Of a DNA stretch of 64,000 nt, positions 19,333 through 28,034 are shown one piece after another; position 1 is the first letter of the stretch, and the number at the start of each line of letters is the position of its first letter. The position numbers were made by a program, and so were the translations under genes. The stretch lies in NCBI RefSeq assembly GCF_900103215.1, contig NZ_FNGV01000002.1:372001-436000 (forward strand). The letters run 5' to 3'. This stretch comes from Kriegella aquimaris (lineage in GTDB: Bacteria > Bacteroidota > Bacteroidia > Flavobacteriales > Flavobacteriaceae). The notes below the pieces were generated by a model. That model worked only from the letters and a program-made list of their open reading frames with translations. It was not told the origin of the DNA and made no database searches.

Positions 19333-20780
19333 TAGTCTATGGTGGTTATGCTGAGTTTAACTTTAAATACTTCCTTTTCCTTTATAATAACCAAGGTATG
19401 TTTTTTAGGATAAATCAATTGTAATCGTTGTTTGGTATTGGTGATTCCGATTCCAAACCCTCGATCTTTATAAGGAGTTTTAAATTCGATATCGTAGCTA
19501 TTGGTGCATTCAAAATTGATTTTTTTTTCTTCTCCCGTTACCGACAGAATTAGTTTTGAAGGTTTCGAAGGGTCTATTCCGTATTTAAAGGCATTTTCCA
19601 CAAACGGAATTAGCAGACCCGGACTGATGATTTTTCCTTCAATATTTTTAAAGTTGGTCACGATTTCCGGTGTGACTTCGCAGCGCAATTTTTGAATGGT
19701 GATATAATCTTTTAAATATGTTATTTCGTTTTCCAACGGAATAAAATTCTTTTTAATATCATTTTGCATATAACGGATAAGGTTAGCCAATTTGGCTATA
19801 CTTTCTGAAGTTTTCAGGGCATTTTCCTCCAAGGCGGTTGCGTACAAAGTGTTCAGGGTATTAAATAAAAAATGAGGATTGACCTGTGACTTTAACAGAT
19901 TGAGTTCAGACTCCTGGGCTTCTAACTTGAGGTTATAGAAGCGTTCTCTATTTTTTATTTTTAAACGTATATAGGTGTAGGTTAATGATAGTATGGTGGT
20001 AATTATGAAGAAGATAGTAAGGTTAAATAAATCAGCGGAATGTATGAAATCTAGAAAATGGGTGCCATATATTAATAGGGTTATTATGATAATAGATAAA
20101 TAAGACAGAATTACCTTAAATAGATAGTTACCTATTTTCTTATCCCCTAGTAAAAAAGGGCCGAATAGAAATGAGTTTATATAGAAAAAGACTATGTACA
20201 ATGATACTTGAAAGAAAACCTGAATGATGCCCGCATTATGAATGAATAGATGATAGACAAAAAACAATATTATTAGGTTTATTGTTACCTCTAATTGTTT
20301 ATTCGTAAACTTTTTTGTCAACAAACGTTTGTCTACTATGGCAATACTATAAACGGAAGACAGAAAAATAAATGTAGCAAATTCATAAAAACTACGGGTT
20401 AGATGCTTAATGCTTAAAAAACTATAGTTAAATGTTGTTGAATCATGGGCTTCTGCATTAAACATAATGTAGGTTACATTGACATACAGCCAAGAAACAC
20501 ATACGGTGTATAAAAGTGAATAAAGTAGAATATAAAGAAGACCTTTTTTTCTGTTAACTATGGTTAAAGGAACTAACCACCATGCTAGTACATAAAATGA
20601 AAAAATTTGAATTATTAGCCTTGCGCTTCCGTAAGTTTTAAAATCTTCATGGTAGTTATGTTTCTGAATCATATCGTTCATAGATTCAATAGAATCAAAA
20701 AATAACCAGACCAAGCAAATAAAGATAAGCCCGTGAATATAATATTTGTATTTAGGCGAAAAAAAATTTGAAGCGAACAT
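19332..20780 (-). CDS. LytS-type (HPK7-like) sensor histidine kinase
   Basis: 482 residues. Several hydrophobic segments fill the first 270 residues, consistent with an integral-membrane sensor without a large periplasmic domain. A short coiled stretch leads to the His-kinase domain with NPHFLFNTLN carrying the phosphoacceptor His. A degenerate ATP-binding region follows (PFVENAFKYG N-box, then GFGIGITNTKQRL). It is upstream of and coupled to the LytTR regulator. The sensed signal is unknown. Confidence 0.92.
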   Translation of the reverse strand: MFASNFFSPKYKYYIHGLIFICLVWLFFDSIESMNDMIQKHNYHEDFKTYGSARLIIQIFSFYVLAWWLVPLTIVNRKKGLLYILLYSLLYTVCVSWLYVNVTYIMFNAEAHDSTTFNYSFLSIKHLTRSFYEFATFIFLSSVYSIAIVDKRLLTKKFTNKQLEVTINLIILFFVYHLFIHNAGIIQVFFQVSLYIVFFYINSFLFGPFLLGDKKIGNYLFKVILSYLSIIIITLLIYGTHFLDFIHSADLFNLTIFFIITTILSLTYTYIRLKIKNRERFYNLKLEAQESELNLLKSQVNPHFLFNTLNTLYATALEENALKTSESIAKLANLIRYMQNDIKKNFIPLENEITYLKDYITIQKLRCEVTPEIVTNFKNIEGKIISPGLLIPFVENAFKYGIDPSKPSKLILSVTGEEKKINFECTNSYDIEFKTPYKDRGFGIGITNTKQRLQLIYPKKHTLVIIKEKEVFKVKLSITTID

Positions 20781-20966
20781 GAATATGGTTTTGAAGCCAA
20801 AGTATTTCTTGTCCTAAGGTTAAAAAAATTAATGTTATAGATTGTATGATTTATGGGATATATTTTCGATTTGGATTTTAAAAATTGCTATTTCTTCGGA
20901 TTCTACGTTACTGTTGAAGTCTATTTAAAGAAAGATTATAAGTATAATACAACGCCAGTACATTCA

Positions 20967-22217
20967 TCACTTCTCCGTATTACTACTGACCGTTTTTCCA
21001 TCTAAGGTAGTGAGCTCGCCCAAAAAGGTGTAATTTTTTACGGTCTCAAGCGTAGGCAGTTCCAATGTCTTAATATCTTTTCCGTAGCCGGAAAGAAGCG
21101 TGAAAGAAGTTTCAAAAACCACTTTGTTCTTGGAGTCGATTACTTTAAAGACAAGCAATTTATTTGTATTTGCTTTGTATACATAAGGAATTTTTAGCAC
21201 TCCATCTGCTACCGAGGGCTTTTCAAAAAAGCGTATTTCTTCAACGTAAATCTTGGCCCCTTCCCCGCTATAATTATTGGTTTTCTCTTCTTCATAATTG
21301 ATATCTACCAAAGAATATGAACGAACCCAATCATAATAAGAAGTGTTTATTGTGTCATCGGTCAATTCTTTATTTGTGGGATAGGGGGTTGCCCAGTCAT
21401 ACGTTTCTGTAACCATGTTTATGCCCAGGGGTCTGGGAAACGGCTCGTCCACAACGTCTGTTCGTATCTGAACGTCCCCTATTAAGGCGTTATCGGAGTA
21501 AAAGGCAACTTCGTTTGCATTTTTCCAGTAAGCCCCGTAGATATGGAAATCTTCCCAAGACTCCGAACTTAGTTGAGCATTAATTTCTTGTCCATTACCC
21601 TCTATAGCATTATTTCCTGCGGAATAGAACTTTTCTTTTCCTCCAGCACAATCAATGTATCTGTAGTGGGTGTTAAAGTTCATATTTTTCTTGAATTTAT
21701 CCCCAGAACTTATGGTACCTCCAATACTCTCGGCAATGTCAAGTTCTTGACTAAATTGGTCTTTCTGACAATTGCCGTCACTTATTTTGGTGACAAAATC
21801 AACAGGTATTTTTTGATTTGACATCCAAAAGGTAGTCGACATGGCTATTTTGGAAGCCTTAAAACTAGCCTCGTAATAGCCAAAATGAGCTGTTTTTTCC
21901 AATGATTGAACTGCGCCGCCCTTGATGCTGTATTGACCTTTAACATGATGTTTTACGGTTTTATCTAAAACTCCATTTTTGATTTGCAACGTTCCTTCTT
22001 TTACAGATATTGCATCTGGCGAAAAGTACCCAGGACTTCTACCTTTCCAGCCCATATAGCTATTTCGCCATTTTTTTGAATCAAGAACGTTTCCATCGAA
22101 CTCATCTGAGTACTGTAAATTCAATACCCATCTTTTTCCAATTTCAGGTTCGGGAGGGTCGAATGTTATTATATTAAATGGTAAAAAATATAGTGAAGTG
22201 AGTAATAGTAGTTTCAT
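20967..22217 (-). CDS. GH16-family glycoside hydrolase, probably acting on an algal galactan or beta-glucan
   Basis: 416 residues with a short N-terminal signal-like segment. The GH16 catalytic motif E-x-D-x-x-E is Glu158-Leu-Asp160-Ile-Ala-Glu163 (QELDIAESIGG). Other family landmarks are DEFDGNVLDSKKW near residue 38, GYFSPDAISVKEGTLQIK and GYYEASFKAS. The insert NCQKDQFSQ before the motif and the C-terminal beta-rich 90 residues are outside the core. GH16 covers agarases, porphyranases, carrageenases and laminarinases; the sequence does not let me pick one. It is adjacent to but separated by 186 bp from the LytS/LytTR pair on the same strand. Confidence 0.85.
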   Translation of the reverse strand: MKLLLLTSLYFLPFNIITFDPPEPEIGKRWVLNLQYSDEFDGNVLDSKKWRNSYMGWKGRSPGYFSPDAISVKEGTLQIKNGVLDKTVKHHVKGQYSIKGGAVQSLEKTAHFGYYEASFKASKIAMSTTFWMSNQKIPVDFVTKISDGNCQKDQFSQELDIAESIGGTISSGDKFKKNMNFNTHYRYIDCAGGKEKFYSAGNNAIEGNGQEINAQLSSESWEDFHIYGAYWKNANEVAFYSDNALIGDVQIRTDVVDEPFPRPLGINMVTETYDWATPYPTNKELTDDTINTSYYDWVRSYSLVDINYEEEKTNNYSGEGAKIYVEEIRFFEKPSVADGVLKIPYVYKANTNKLLVFKVIDSKNKVVFETSFTLLSGYGKDIKTLELPTLETVKNYTFLGELTTLDGKTVSSNTEK

Positions 22218-22458
22218 TACAGCTCATTTATAGTAAACGAAAATAATAACAAATAAGACGAAGCGATGAGCGAGATATGTAAAATTGTGCTACATATGGC
22301 CAATTATGAGTATTTTATTTGGTGAATTGTGATCGGGATTAGACCTATAGTTCAATAAGACATGAATTTTTGGCATTCCAAATAGCACTATTCTTTTCCT
22401 TTATATTAAGTCGCGACAATATTTAAGGTTAGAATTCAATTTTCTAGCTGTTTTCCGC

Positions 22459-22466
22459 TATTTTTG
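22459..22466 (+). promoter_or_regulatory. -7 element for bioB
   Basis: TATTTTTG matches TAnnTTTG and lies 23 bp upstream of the bioB ATG, implying a leader of about 17 nt. No BirA-type operator was recognised. Confidence 0.4.
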
Positions 22467-22489
22467 ATGCCAAGAAGAAATTAAGATTG

Positions 22490-23590
22490 ATGAGCACGAT
22501 AAGACATAACTGGACCAAACAAGAAATACTGGATATTTACAACAAGCCCTTGATGGAGTTGTTGTATGATGCGGCAACGATTCATCGTAAACATCATGAT
22601 CCCAATACGGTTCAGGTGTCGACTTTATTGTCGATAAAAACTGGTGGTTGCCCCGAAGATTGTGGGTATTGTCCGCAAGCGGCGCGATACCATACCGATA
22701 TAGAAGGGAATGATCTTATGACGGTACCCCATGTAAAAGCCCAAGCGCTGCGTGCTAAAGCGTCAGGCAGTTCTCGTGTTTGTATGGGAGCGGCATGGCG
22801 AAACGTAAAAGATGGCCCTGAATTCGATCAAGTGCTCGAAATGGTACGTACCATTAACAAATTGGATATGGAGGTCTGCTGCACTTTGGGTATGTTAACC
22901 GAAAACCAGGCGAAGCGTTTGGCGGAAGCCGGACTATACGCTTACAACCACAATTTAGATACTTCTGAAGATTATTACAAAGACATTATTTCAACGCGTG
23001 CTTTCGAAGATCGCCTGGAAACCATTGATAATGTGCGAAAAAGTAATGTAACCGTGTGTAGTGGTGGCATTATAGGAATGGGAGAACAATTGGAAGACCG
23101 CGCCGGAATGTTGGTGGCACTTGCTTCCTTAAGTCCGCAACCCGAATCAGTGCCTATAAACGCATTGGTTGCCGTCGAAGGTACACCGATGGAAGATATA
23201 GAACCTATTTCCATTTGGGAAATGATACGTATGGTGGCTACTACGCGTATCGTAATGCCAGAGACCCAAGTACGCTTATCGGCCGGAAGAACCGAGATGA
23301 GTAGAGAAGGGCAGGCAATGTGCTTCTTCGCAGGCGCAAATTCTATTTTTGCCGGCGATAAATTATTGACAACTCCAAATCCAGACGTAAATGAAGATAT
23401 GGAAATGTTCAAATTGTTGGGTTTAAGTCCGCAGAAACCGTTTACGAAGGTTTCCCAGCCGAAAACTGTGGAGGCCCAAGATTCTGAGTTCATGACTTTG
23501 GGTGAAAAGCCAAGATGGACACGACCTGGCCATACCATCGAACGCAATGAAATAGCCAAGGCTAAGGCCAAATTAGCAGGGCAATCTTAA
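22490..23590 (+). CDS. bioB: Biotin synthase
   Basis: Radical-SAM enzyme inserting sulfur into dethiobiotin, the last biotin step. The ATG at 22490 gives 366 residues; a TTG one codon earlier is ignored. The SAM cluster cysteines are Cys54, Cys58 and Cys61 (GGCPEDCGYCPQ). Later landmarks are RVCMGAAWR, CCTLGMLTENQA, YNHNLDTSEDYY and RLSAGRTEMSREGQAMCFFAGANSIF, including the Arg ligand of the second [2Fe-2S] cluster. It has its own promoter and is 4 kb from bioA, separated by the two-component pair and the GH16 gene. Confidence 0.97.
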   Translation: MSTIRHNWTKQEILDIYNKPLMELLYDAATIHRKHHDPNTVQVSTLLSIKTGGCPEDCGYCPQAARYHTDIEGNDLMTVPHVKAQALRAKASGSSRVCMGAAWRNVKDGPEFDQVLEMVRTINKLDMEVCCTLGMLTENQAKRLAEAGLYAYNHNLDTSEDYYKDIISTRAFEDRLETIDNVRKSNVTVCSGGIIGMGEQLEDRAGMLVALASLSPQPESVPINALVAVEGTPMEDIEPISIWEMIRMVATTRIVMPETQVRLSAGRTEMSREGQAMCFFAGANSIFAGDKLLTTPNPDVNEDMEMFKLLGLSPQKPFTKVSQPKTVEAQDSEFMTLGEKPRWTRPGHTIERNEIAKAKAKLAGQS

Positions 23591-23602
23591 TCAAAGGTTA
23601 AT

Positions 23603-23637
23603 TTTGGGCTAATTTTTTGTAAGGTTTTTTAACTTTG
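23603..23637 (+). promoter_or_regulatory. Promoter for the cupin/JmjC gene
   Basis: TTTG (23603-23606) and TAACTTTG (23630-23637) are 23 bp apart, at the upper limit for the -33/-7 spacing. Transcription would start near 23643, just before the TTG start codon at 23660. Confidence 0.4.
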
Positions 23638-23659
23638 AATCCAAATAACCTTAGTAAGC

Positions 23660-24541
23660 TTGAATTTAAAAGACATCCCCAGAGTCAAAAAGATTACCAA
23701 AAAGGAGTTTATTAATAACTATTTTAAACCCCAAAAACCGGTAGTGATCGAGCAATCGGTTGAAGATTGGCCTGCCTACTCCAAATGGAATATGGAGTAT
23801 ATGAAAAAGGTGGCCGGTGATAAAATAGTTCCGCTATATGATGACCGTCCCGTAAGGCATGAAGAGGGCTTTAACCAGCCACATGCCCAAATGAAGATGG
23901 CCGAATACATTGAGTTGTTAAAGTCAGAGCCTACAAAATACCGTATTTTTCTTTGGAACATATTTAAACAGGTGCCCGAGTTACAAAATGACTTTGCCTA
24001 TCCAGATTTTGGGTTGAAACTAAAGAAAAAGCTGCCCATGCTCTTTTTTGGAGGAATGGATTCATATACTTTCATGCACTACGATATCGATATGGCCAAT
24101 ATTTTTCACTTTCATTTTGAGGGTAAAAAAGAATGTATCTTGTTTCCGCAATCAGAAACTAAAAACCTTTACAAAGTACCACACTCTTTGATTACCCACG
24201 AAAGTATCGATTTTTCCAATCCCGATTTTGAGAAATGGCCTTCTTTGAAAGACGCAAAAGGATATCGAACCCATCTCGGGCATGGTGAGGTACTTTATAT
24301 GCCAGAAGGATACTGGCACTATATGAAGTACATTTCCCCCGGATTTTCAATGAGCTTAAGGGCGTGGCCTAAAAACCCTGCTAATTTCGCCAAAGGGTTG
24401 TACAATGTATTCGTTATGAGAACATATGATAATATGATGCGAAAGGTAAAGGGGCAGAAATGGATCGATTGGAAGAATGAACAGGCCATTGCAAAAACAA
24501 ATAAACAATTGGCGGCAACCACTCCAGTTTTAGATAAATAG
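23660..24541 (+). CDS. Cupin-like / JmjC-domain Fe(II)-2-oxoglutarate oxygenase
   Basis: 293 residues from a TTG start (LNLKDIPRVKKITKKEF); no nearby upstream ATG exists and the promoter fits. The cupin_8/JmjC iron triad is visible: His140-Tyr-Asp142 (FMHYDIDM) and His220 (GYWHYMKYISPGFSMSLR). The phrase KPVVIEQSVEDWPA is the usual N-terminal strand of the family. Such enzymes hydroxylate protein side chains or small molecules; the target here is unknown. It lies 70 bp after bioB but has its own promoter, so a biotin link is not implied. Confidence 0.85.
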   Translation: MNLKDIPRVKKITKKEFINNYFKPQKPVVIEQSVEDWPAYSKWNMEYMKKVAGDKIVPLYDDRPVRHEEGFNQPHAQMKMAEYIELLKSEPTKYRIFLWNIFKQVPELQNDFAYPDFGLKLKKKLPMLFFGGMDSYTFMHYDIDMANIFHFHFEGKKECILFPQSETKNLYKVPHSLITHESIDFSNPDFEKWPSLKDAKGYRTHLGHGEVLYMPEGYWHYMKYISPGFSMSLRAWPKNPANFAKGLYNVFVMRTYDNMMRKVKGQKWIDWKNEQAIAKTNKQLAATTPVLDK

Positions 24542-24542
24542 A

Positions 24543-24550
24543 TACATTTG
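24543..24550 (+). promoter_or_regulatory. -7 element for the beta-barrel protein gene
   Basis: TACATTTG matches TAnnTTTG and lies 26 bp upstream of the ATG at 24576. No TTG was found at the expected -33 distance. Confidence 0.4.
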
Positions 24551-24575
24551 TATTCTAAACACTAACATTTTTATA

Positions 24576-25073
24576 ATGAGAAAATTATCGATTCTTGCCT
24601 TATTGCTTTTAATAACTGCCATAGGTAGCGCCCAAGCTTATGATGGAAAAGGGGATTTAAAACTACAGATTGGTGCCAACTTTCAAAATAATGGTAGCGG
24701 TATCATGACGAGCTTGGACTACGGCCTAGGCGAAAATTTTTCAATTGGGGCTGCATCCACTTACCTTTTAGGGGTAAATGAAATAGTAGATGCCGATTTT
24801 AGTGATCGAATAGACCTTAAGGCGAAATTCAATGCTAATTTGGGGAGTGTATTTCAATTGGGCGATAATGTAGATATTTATCCAGGATTAAATCTTGGGC
24901 TAAAGAATTTTGGGGGACACTTGGGGGCTCGATATTTCTTTACCGATGGCTTTGGTGTTTTTACCGAATTGCAAACACCAATTGCTAAATATAAAACTGA
25001 AGATTTGACGGCCGCTGAAAAGCTGCACAATCAGTTCACGATTAATATTGGGGCATCGTTCAATATACAATAG
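24576..25073 (+). CDS. Small outer-membrane beta-barrel-like protein
   Basis: 165 residues with a clear signal peptide ending near GSAQA. The mature part alternates Gly/aromatic-rich beta strands (LKLQIGANFQ, SLDYGLGENFSIGA, LGLKNFGGHLGARYFF) and ends NIGASFNIQ. That looks like an 8-stranded OM barrel of about 145 residues. Homologous short barrels of unknown function are common in Flavobacteriia. It is convergent with recX, 7 bp apart. Confidence 0.75.
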   Translation: MRKLSILALLLLITAIGSAQAYDGKGDLKLQIGANFQNNGSGIMTSLDYGLGENFSIGAASTYLLGVNEIVDADFSDRIDLKAKFNANLGSVFQLGDNVDIYPGLNLGLKNFGGHLGARYFFTDGFGVFTELQTPIAKYKTEDLTAAEKLHNQFTINIGASFNIQ

Positions 25074-25080
25074 GTATAAC

Positions 25081-25554
25081 CTATTTGACGAGATTATTTA
25101 ATTTGTCATATACCAAATGACTTTCCCATCCTCGGTACAATAGGTAGTCAGCGAGCTTCTTTTTCTTTTTTTGAATGTTGCTCTCTTTTAGCGTTGCCAA
25201 TTTCTTATGAATTAGGGTATCGAGGGTCTCTTGATATGCGCGGTTATCAATTTCTTTTAATGCTGTTCTTATTAAAAAGGGAGAGATATCACGACGTTTT
25301 AGTTCAAGCTCGATACGTTTTTTTCCCCATTTTTTGATGTTGAATTTGCCGCGAACAAAACTGTGTGCAAAACGCTCTTCATTTAAATAGTTTTCTTTGA
25401 TAAGATGGACTATGATTTGGTCTATGGCCTCGGGAATCATTCTCATTTCACGTAGCTTGGCAGCAACTTCTTTATGGCAACGTTCTTGGTACGCGCAGTA
25501 GTACTCCACTTTTTTGGTTGCTTCGGTAAGCGTGTATGACTTTCGGGTTGTCAT
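25081..25554 (-). CDS. recX: Regulatory protein RecX
   Basis: 157 residues, a normal size for short RecX. Repeated three-helix units are visible: ATKKVEYYCAYQERCHKEV, IIVHLIKENYLNEERFAHSFVRGKF and IKKWGKKRIELELKRRDIS, matching the RecX core that winds into the RecA filament groove and inhibits it. recA is not in the window, as usual for this phylum. Start MTTRKSYTL at 25554 is the natural ATG. Confidence 0.93.
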   Translation of the reverse strand: MTTRKSYTLTEATKKVEYYCAYQERCHKEVAAKLREMRMIPEAIDQIIVHLIKENYLNEERFAHSFVRGKFNIKKWGKKRIELELKRRDISPFLIRTALKEIDNRAYQETLDTLIHKKLATLKESNIQKKKKKLADYLLYRGWESHLVYDKLNNLVK

Positions 25555-25778
25555 TTATACTATGGTTTCGAATTGTGGCCGATTAGAGATTGGAAGTTTT
25601 GTTGCTTGTTTTTTCGGAGAAAAATTTCTTTAAATGACGAGGTTTCTAGTTTACGTAGAAGCTATCAATTTTCTGCCTTGAAAGTGCTAAAGTATACAAA
25701 TATCAAGTAATTCATTATTCTAAACCCAAAATATAGTCAATCTGGATTTTTATTTAAAGGGCGAAATTGGGGTATAAA

Positions 25779-25808
25779 AAAAGCGACCCCGTAACTGAGG
25801 TCGCTTTT
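25779..25808 (-). terminator. Terminator downstream of rng
   Basis: A 10-bp stem (AAAAGCGACC / GGTCGCTTTT) is followed on the minus strand by a T run. It starts 5 bp past the rng stop codon. Confidence 0.85.
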
Positions 25809-25813
25809 AGTAC

Positions 25814-27361
25814 TTAATAAATTGTTTTACCATCTTTATCTTTAAAACGGTATTCAAGATACGTATACGCATCCCTAGGTTGTATTTTAATCCATTTCTT
25901 ATGCTCTAAGAACCATTTGGAGCGCATGGATGGAAAGCCTTTAGTAATGTAGGCGGCAATGAACGGATGTATGTTCAAAATAATGCCATTATCCTTTTTC
26001 GGACCTTTTAAAAGTTTTTCCAAATCGGAGTTTATTTTGTCTATCAAAACAATCGGGGCTTCTACCTGTTGGCCATTGCCGTTAGGGTTTTCCTCTGTTG
26101 TTTTAATATTCATTTCGGGCCGTACCCGTTGTCTGGTAATCTGAATAAGACCAAACTTACTCGGAGGTAGAATTTTATGTTTGGCACGATCATCTTTCAT
26201 TTCGTCTCTGAGATGGTCAAATAGCTTTCTCCTATGAGGTGCCTTAACCATATCTATAAAATCTACTACGATGATGCCTCCCATATCGCGAAGGCGTAAT
26301 TGCCGTGCAATTTCAGAAGCCGCTAAAAGATTTACTTCCAAAGCGGTGTCTTCTTGATTTTTGGCCTTGTTTGAACGATTACCGCTGTTCACGTCTATGA
26401 CGTGCAATGCTTCTGTGTGCTCTATAATTAAATAGGCGCCCTTACTCATTGAGGCGGTGCGGCCAAAAGAGGTTTTTATTTGCCTCTCGATCCCGAATTT
26501 TTCAAAAATGGGAACAGGGGTATTGTATAATTTTACCATAGACTCCTTACCTGGTGCTATTTCTTGCACGTAATCTTGAACTTGTGCAAAAAGCGTTTCA
26601 TTGTCAACATGGATACCTGTAAAGGAATCATTGAAAACATCCCTTAAAATAGAGGAAGCCCTGTTGAGCTCGACCAATACTTTAGAAGGAGTAGGCGCCT
26701 TGTACAATTTTTTACACATTGCTGACCATTTGCTCAGCAAGTTTTCCAAATCTTTATCCAGTTCAGCGACTTTTTTACCTTGGGCGACCGTACGTATAAT
26801 TACTCCGAACCCTTTTGGCTTAATGCTTGTAACAAGCCTTTTTAGCCTATCTTTTTCATCTTTGCTTTCGATCTTTTGAGAGACGGAAACACGATCTGAA
26901 AAAGGTACCATGACCAAATAACGTCCAGCTAATGAAAGCTCAGAACTTATTCTGGGTCCTTTGGTTGAGATGGGTTCTTTTACGATTTGCACCAATAAGG
27001 ATTGATTGGCTTTTATGACATCGCTAATAGTGCCATTTTTATCAATATCTTTCTCAATGGGAAAATTTTTCAGGGTGTAATCCCTAAGTTTCCCAGTACT
27101 TACTCCTTTTATGAATTTTAGCATAGTGGAAAGTTGCGGACCAAGGTCATGATAATGCAGAAAAGCATCTTTTTCATAACCGACATTTACGAATGCCGCA
27201 TTCAGGCCAGTTACGGGTTTACGTACCTTGGCCAAGAATATGTCTCCAACAGAAAAATTGTTGTTGTCTTCCTCTTTATGTAATTCAGTGAGTTTTCCAT
27301 CCTTTAACAAGGCAAAATCGACAGCGTCTGAACTAGACCTTACGATTAATTCTCTATTCAC
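25814..27361 (-). CDS. rng: Ribonuclease G/E family endoribonuclease
   Basis: Single-strand endoribonuclease for rRNA maturation and mRNA decay. From the GTG at 27361 it is 515 residues and begins (M)NRELIVRSSSDAVDFALL, where flavobacterial homologues begin. An ATG at 27406 would add 15 residues that look unrelated. An N-terminal S1 domain (GDIFLAKVRKPVTGLNAAFVNVG) is followed by the RNase E/G catalytic core with the metal-binding segment GGIIVVDFIDM. It is of RNase G type, lacking the long RNase E scaffold tail. A hairpin (CTGCCA / TGGCAG) occurs in the short leader. Confidence 0.92.
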   Translation of the reverse strand: MNRELIVRSSSDAVDFALLKDGKLTELHKEEDNNNFSVGDIFLAKVRKPVTGLNAAFVNVGYEKDAFLHYHDLGPQLSTMLKFIKGVSTGKLRDYTLKNFPIEKDIDKNGTISDVIKANQSLLVQIVKEPISTKGPRISSELSLAGRYLVMVPFSDRVSVSQKIESKDEKDRLKRLVTSIKPKGFGVIIRTVAQGKKVAELDKDLENLLSKWSAMCKKLYKAPTPSKVLVELNRASSILRDVFNDSFTGIHVDNETLFAQVQDYVQEIAPGKESMVKLYNTPVPIFEKFGIERQIKTSFGRTASMSKGAYLIIEHTEALHVIDVNSGNRSNKAKNQEDTALEVNLLAASEIARQLRLRDMGGIIVVDFIDMVKAPHRRKLFDHLRDEMKDDRAKHKILPPSKFGLIQITRQRVRPEMNIKTTEENPNGNGQQVEAPIVLIDKINSDLEKLLKGPKKDNGIILNIHPFIAAYITKGFPSMRSKWFLEHKKWIKIQPRDAYTYLEYRFKDKDGKTIY

Positions 27362-27478
27362 CTGAATGTATTTGTACCTGCCAACTGTGGCAGATAGATT
27401 AAACAATTGTCAAAACAGGTTATATAAACCCGTCGAAATTCCTTTGTGAATTTCTATGTCAAAGAACGTGTTAAAACG

Positions 27479-27504
27479 AAAAAGTAGTTTAAAAACTACT
27501 TTTT
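27479..27504 (-). terminator. Hairpin over the stop codon of the 29-residue gene
   Basis: A 12-bp inverted repeat (AAAAAGTAGTTT / AAACTACTTTTT, 2-nt loop) ends in a T run on the minus strand. It contains the stop codon (27496-27498) of the small basic gene. It probably terminates or attenuates transcription ahead of rng. Confidence 0.6.
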
Positions 27505-27585
27505 CTTGTGTCGGTTAGCTCTCCTACGCTTTTTGCGTTTGTGGGTAGCTACCTTATGTCTTTTTCTTTTTTTACCGCTCGGCAT
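27496..27585 (-). CDS. 29-residue Lys/Arg-rich protein, probably a small ribosome-associated protein
   Basis: An ATG-to-TAG frame of 29 residues (MPSGKKRKRHKV...ANRHKKK), of which about 20 are Lys, Arg or His. Position between the HU gene (32 bp upstream) and rng, the clean start, and codon use like its neighbours support a real gene. The composition and the short KRKRHK...HKRKKRRR pattern resemble very small ribosomal proteins such as the COX24/AURKAIP1-like (bS22) or bTHX families. I am inferring that from composition, not from an alignment. It is too short for ordinary gene callers. Confidence 0.72.
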   Translation of the reverse strand: MPSGKKRKRHKVATHKRKKRRRANRHKKK

Positions 27586-27617
27586 AAAGTTCTGCTTTAG
27601 TTATTATTCTTAAAAAA

Positions 27618-27908
27618 TTATTTTACCCGGACATTGCTCTTAACTCCTTCGACAAAAACCTTTGCAGGCTTAAATGCGGGAATATTATGGGCGGGTATTT
27701 TGATGGTCGTGTTCTTAGAAATGTTTCTCCCTGTTTTTTCGGCTCTAGTTTTTACTATAAAACTGCCAAAGCCTCTGAGATAAACATTGTCTCCGCCCTC
27801 TAATGAAGATTTTACCTCTTCCATGAATGTTTCGACCGTTGCTTGCACATCACCTTTTTCAATTCCCAGTTTGTCTGAGATTTTCGATACAATTTCCGCT
27901 TTCGTCAT
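27618..27908 (-). CDS. HU/IHF-family DNA-binding protein
   Basis: 96 residues, the standard length. The sequence MTKAEIVSKISDKLGIEKG starts the helical dimer region. GDNVYLRGFGSFIVKTRAEKTGRNI leads into the DNA-binding beta arm, whose tip carries IPAHNIPAFKPAK with the intercalating proline. It bends and compacts DNA. A TAnnTTTG element lies upstream on the minus strand, and the 29-residue basic gene follows, so the two probably share a transcript. Confidence 0.96.
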   Translation of the reverse strand: MTKAEIVSKISDKLGIEKGDVQATVETFMEEVKSSLEGGDNVYLRGFGSFIVKTRAEKTGRNISKNTTIKIPAHNIPAFKPAKVFVEGVKSNVRVK

Positions 27909-27945
27909 CTTGAATTTTAGATTTTCTGTATGTTTTTTTGGGTTG

Positions 27946-27953
27946 CAAATATA
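27946..27953 (-). promoter_or_regulatory. -7 element for the HU gene
   Basis: On the minus strand this reads TATATTTG (followed by C), a perfect TAnnTTTG, 38 bp before the HU start codon. Confidence 0.5.
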
Positions 27954-28007
27954 TAAATTAAATTCAATCTTTCAGGCTAAAGAACTAATTTTAAGTATAT
28001 AAACTGC

Positions 28008-28015
28008 TACTTTTG
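28008..28015 (+). promoter_or_regulatory. -7 element for mutY
   Basis: TACTTTTG matches TAnnTTTG and ends 19 bp before the mutY ATG at 28035. It is divergent from the HU promoter in the same 126-bp gap. Confidence 0.45.
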
Positions 28016-28034
28016 TTAATCACTATTCTAGTTG

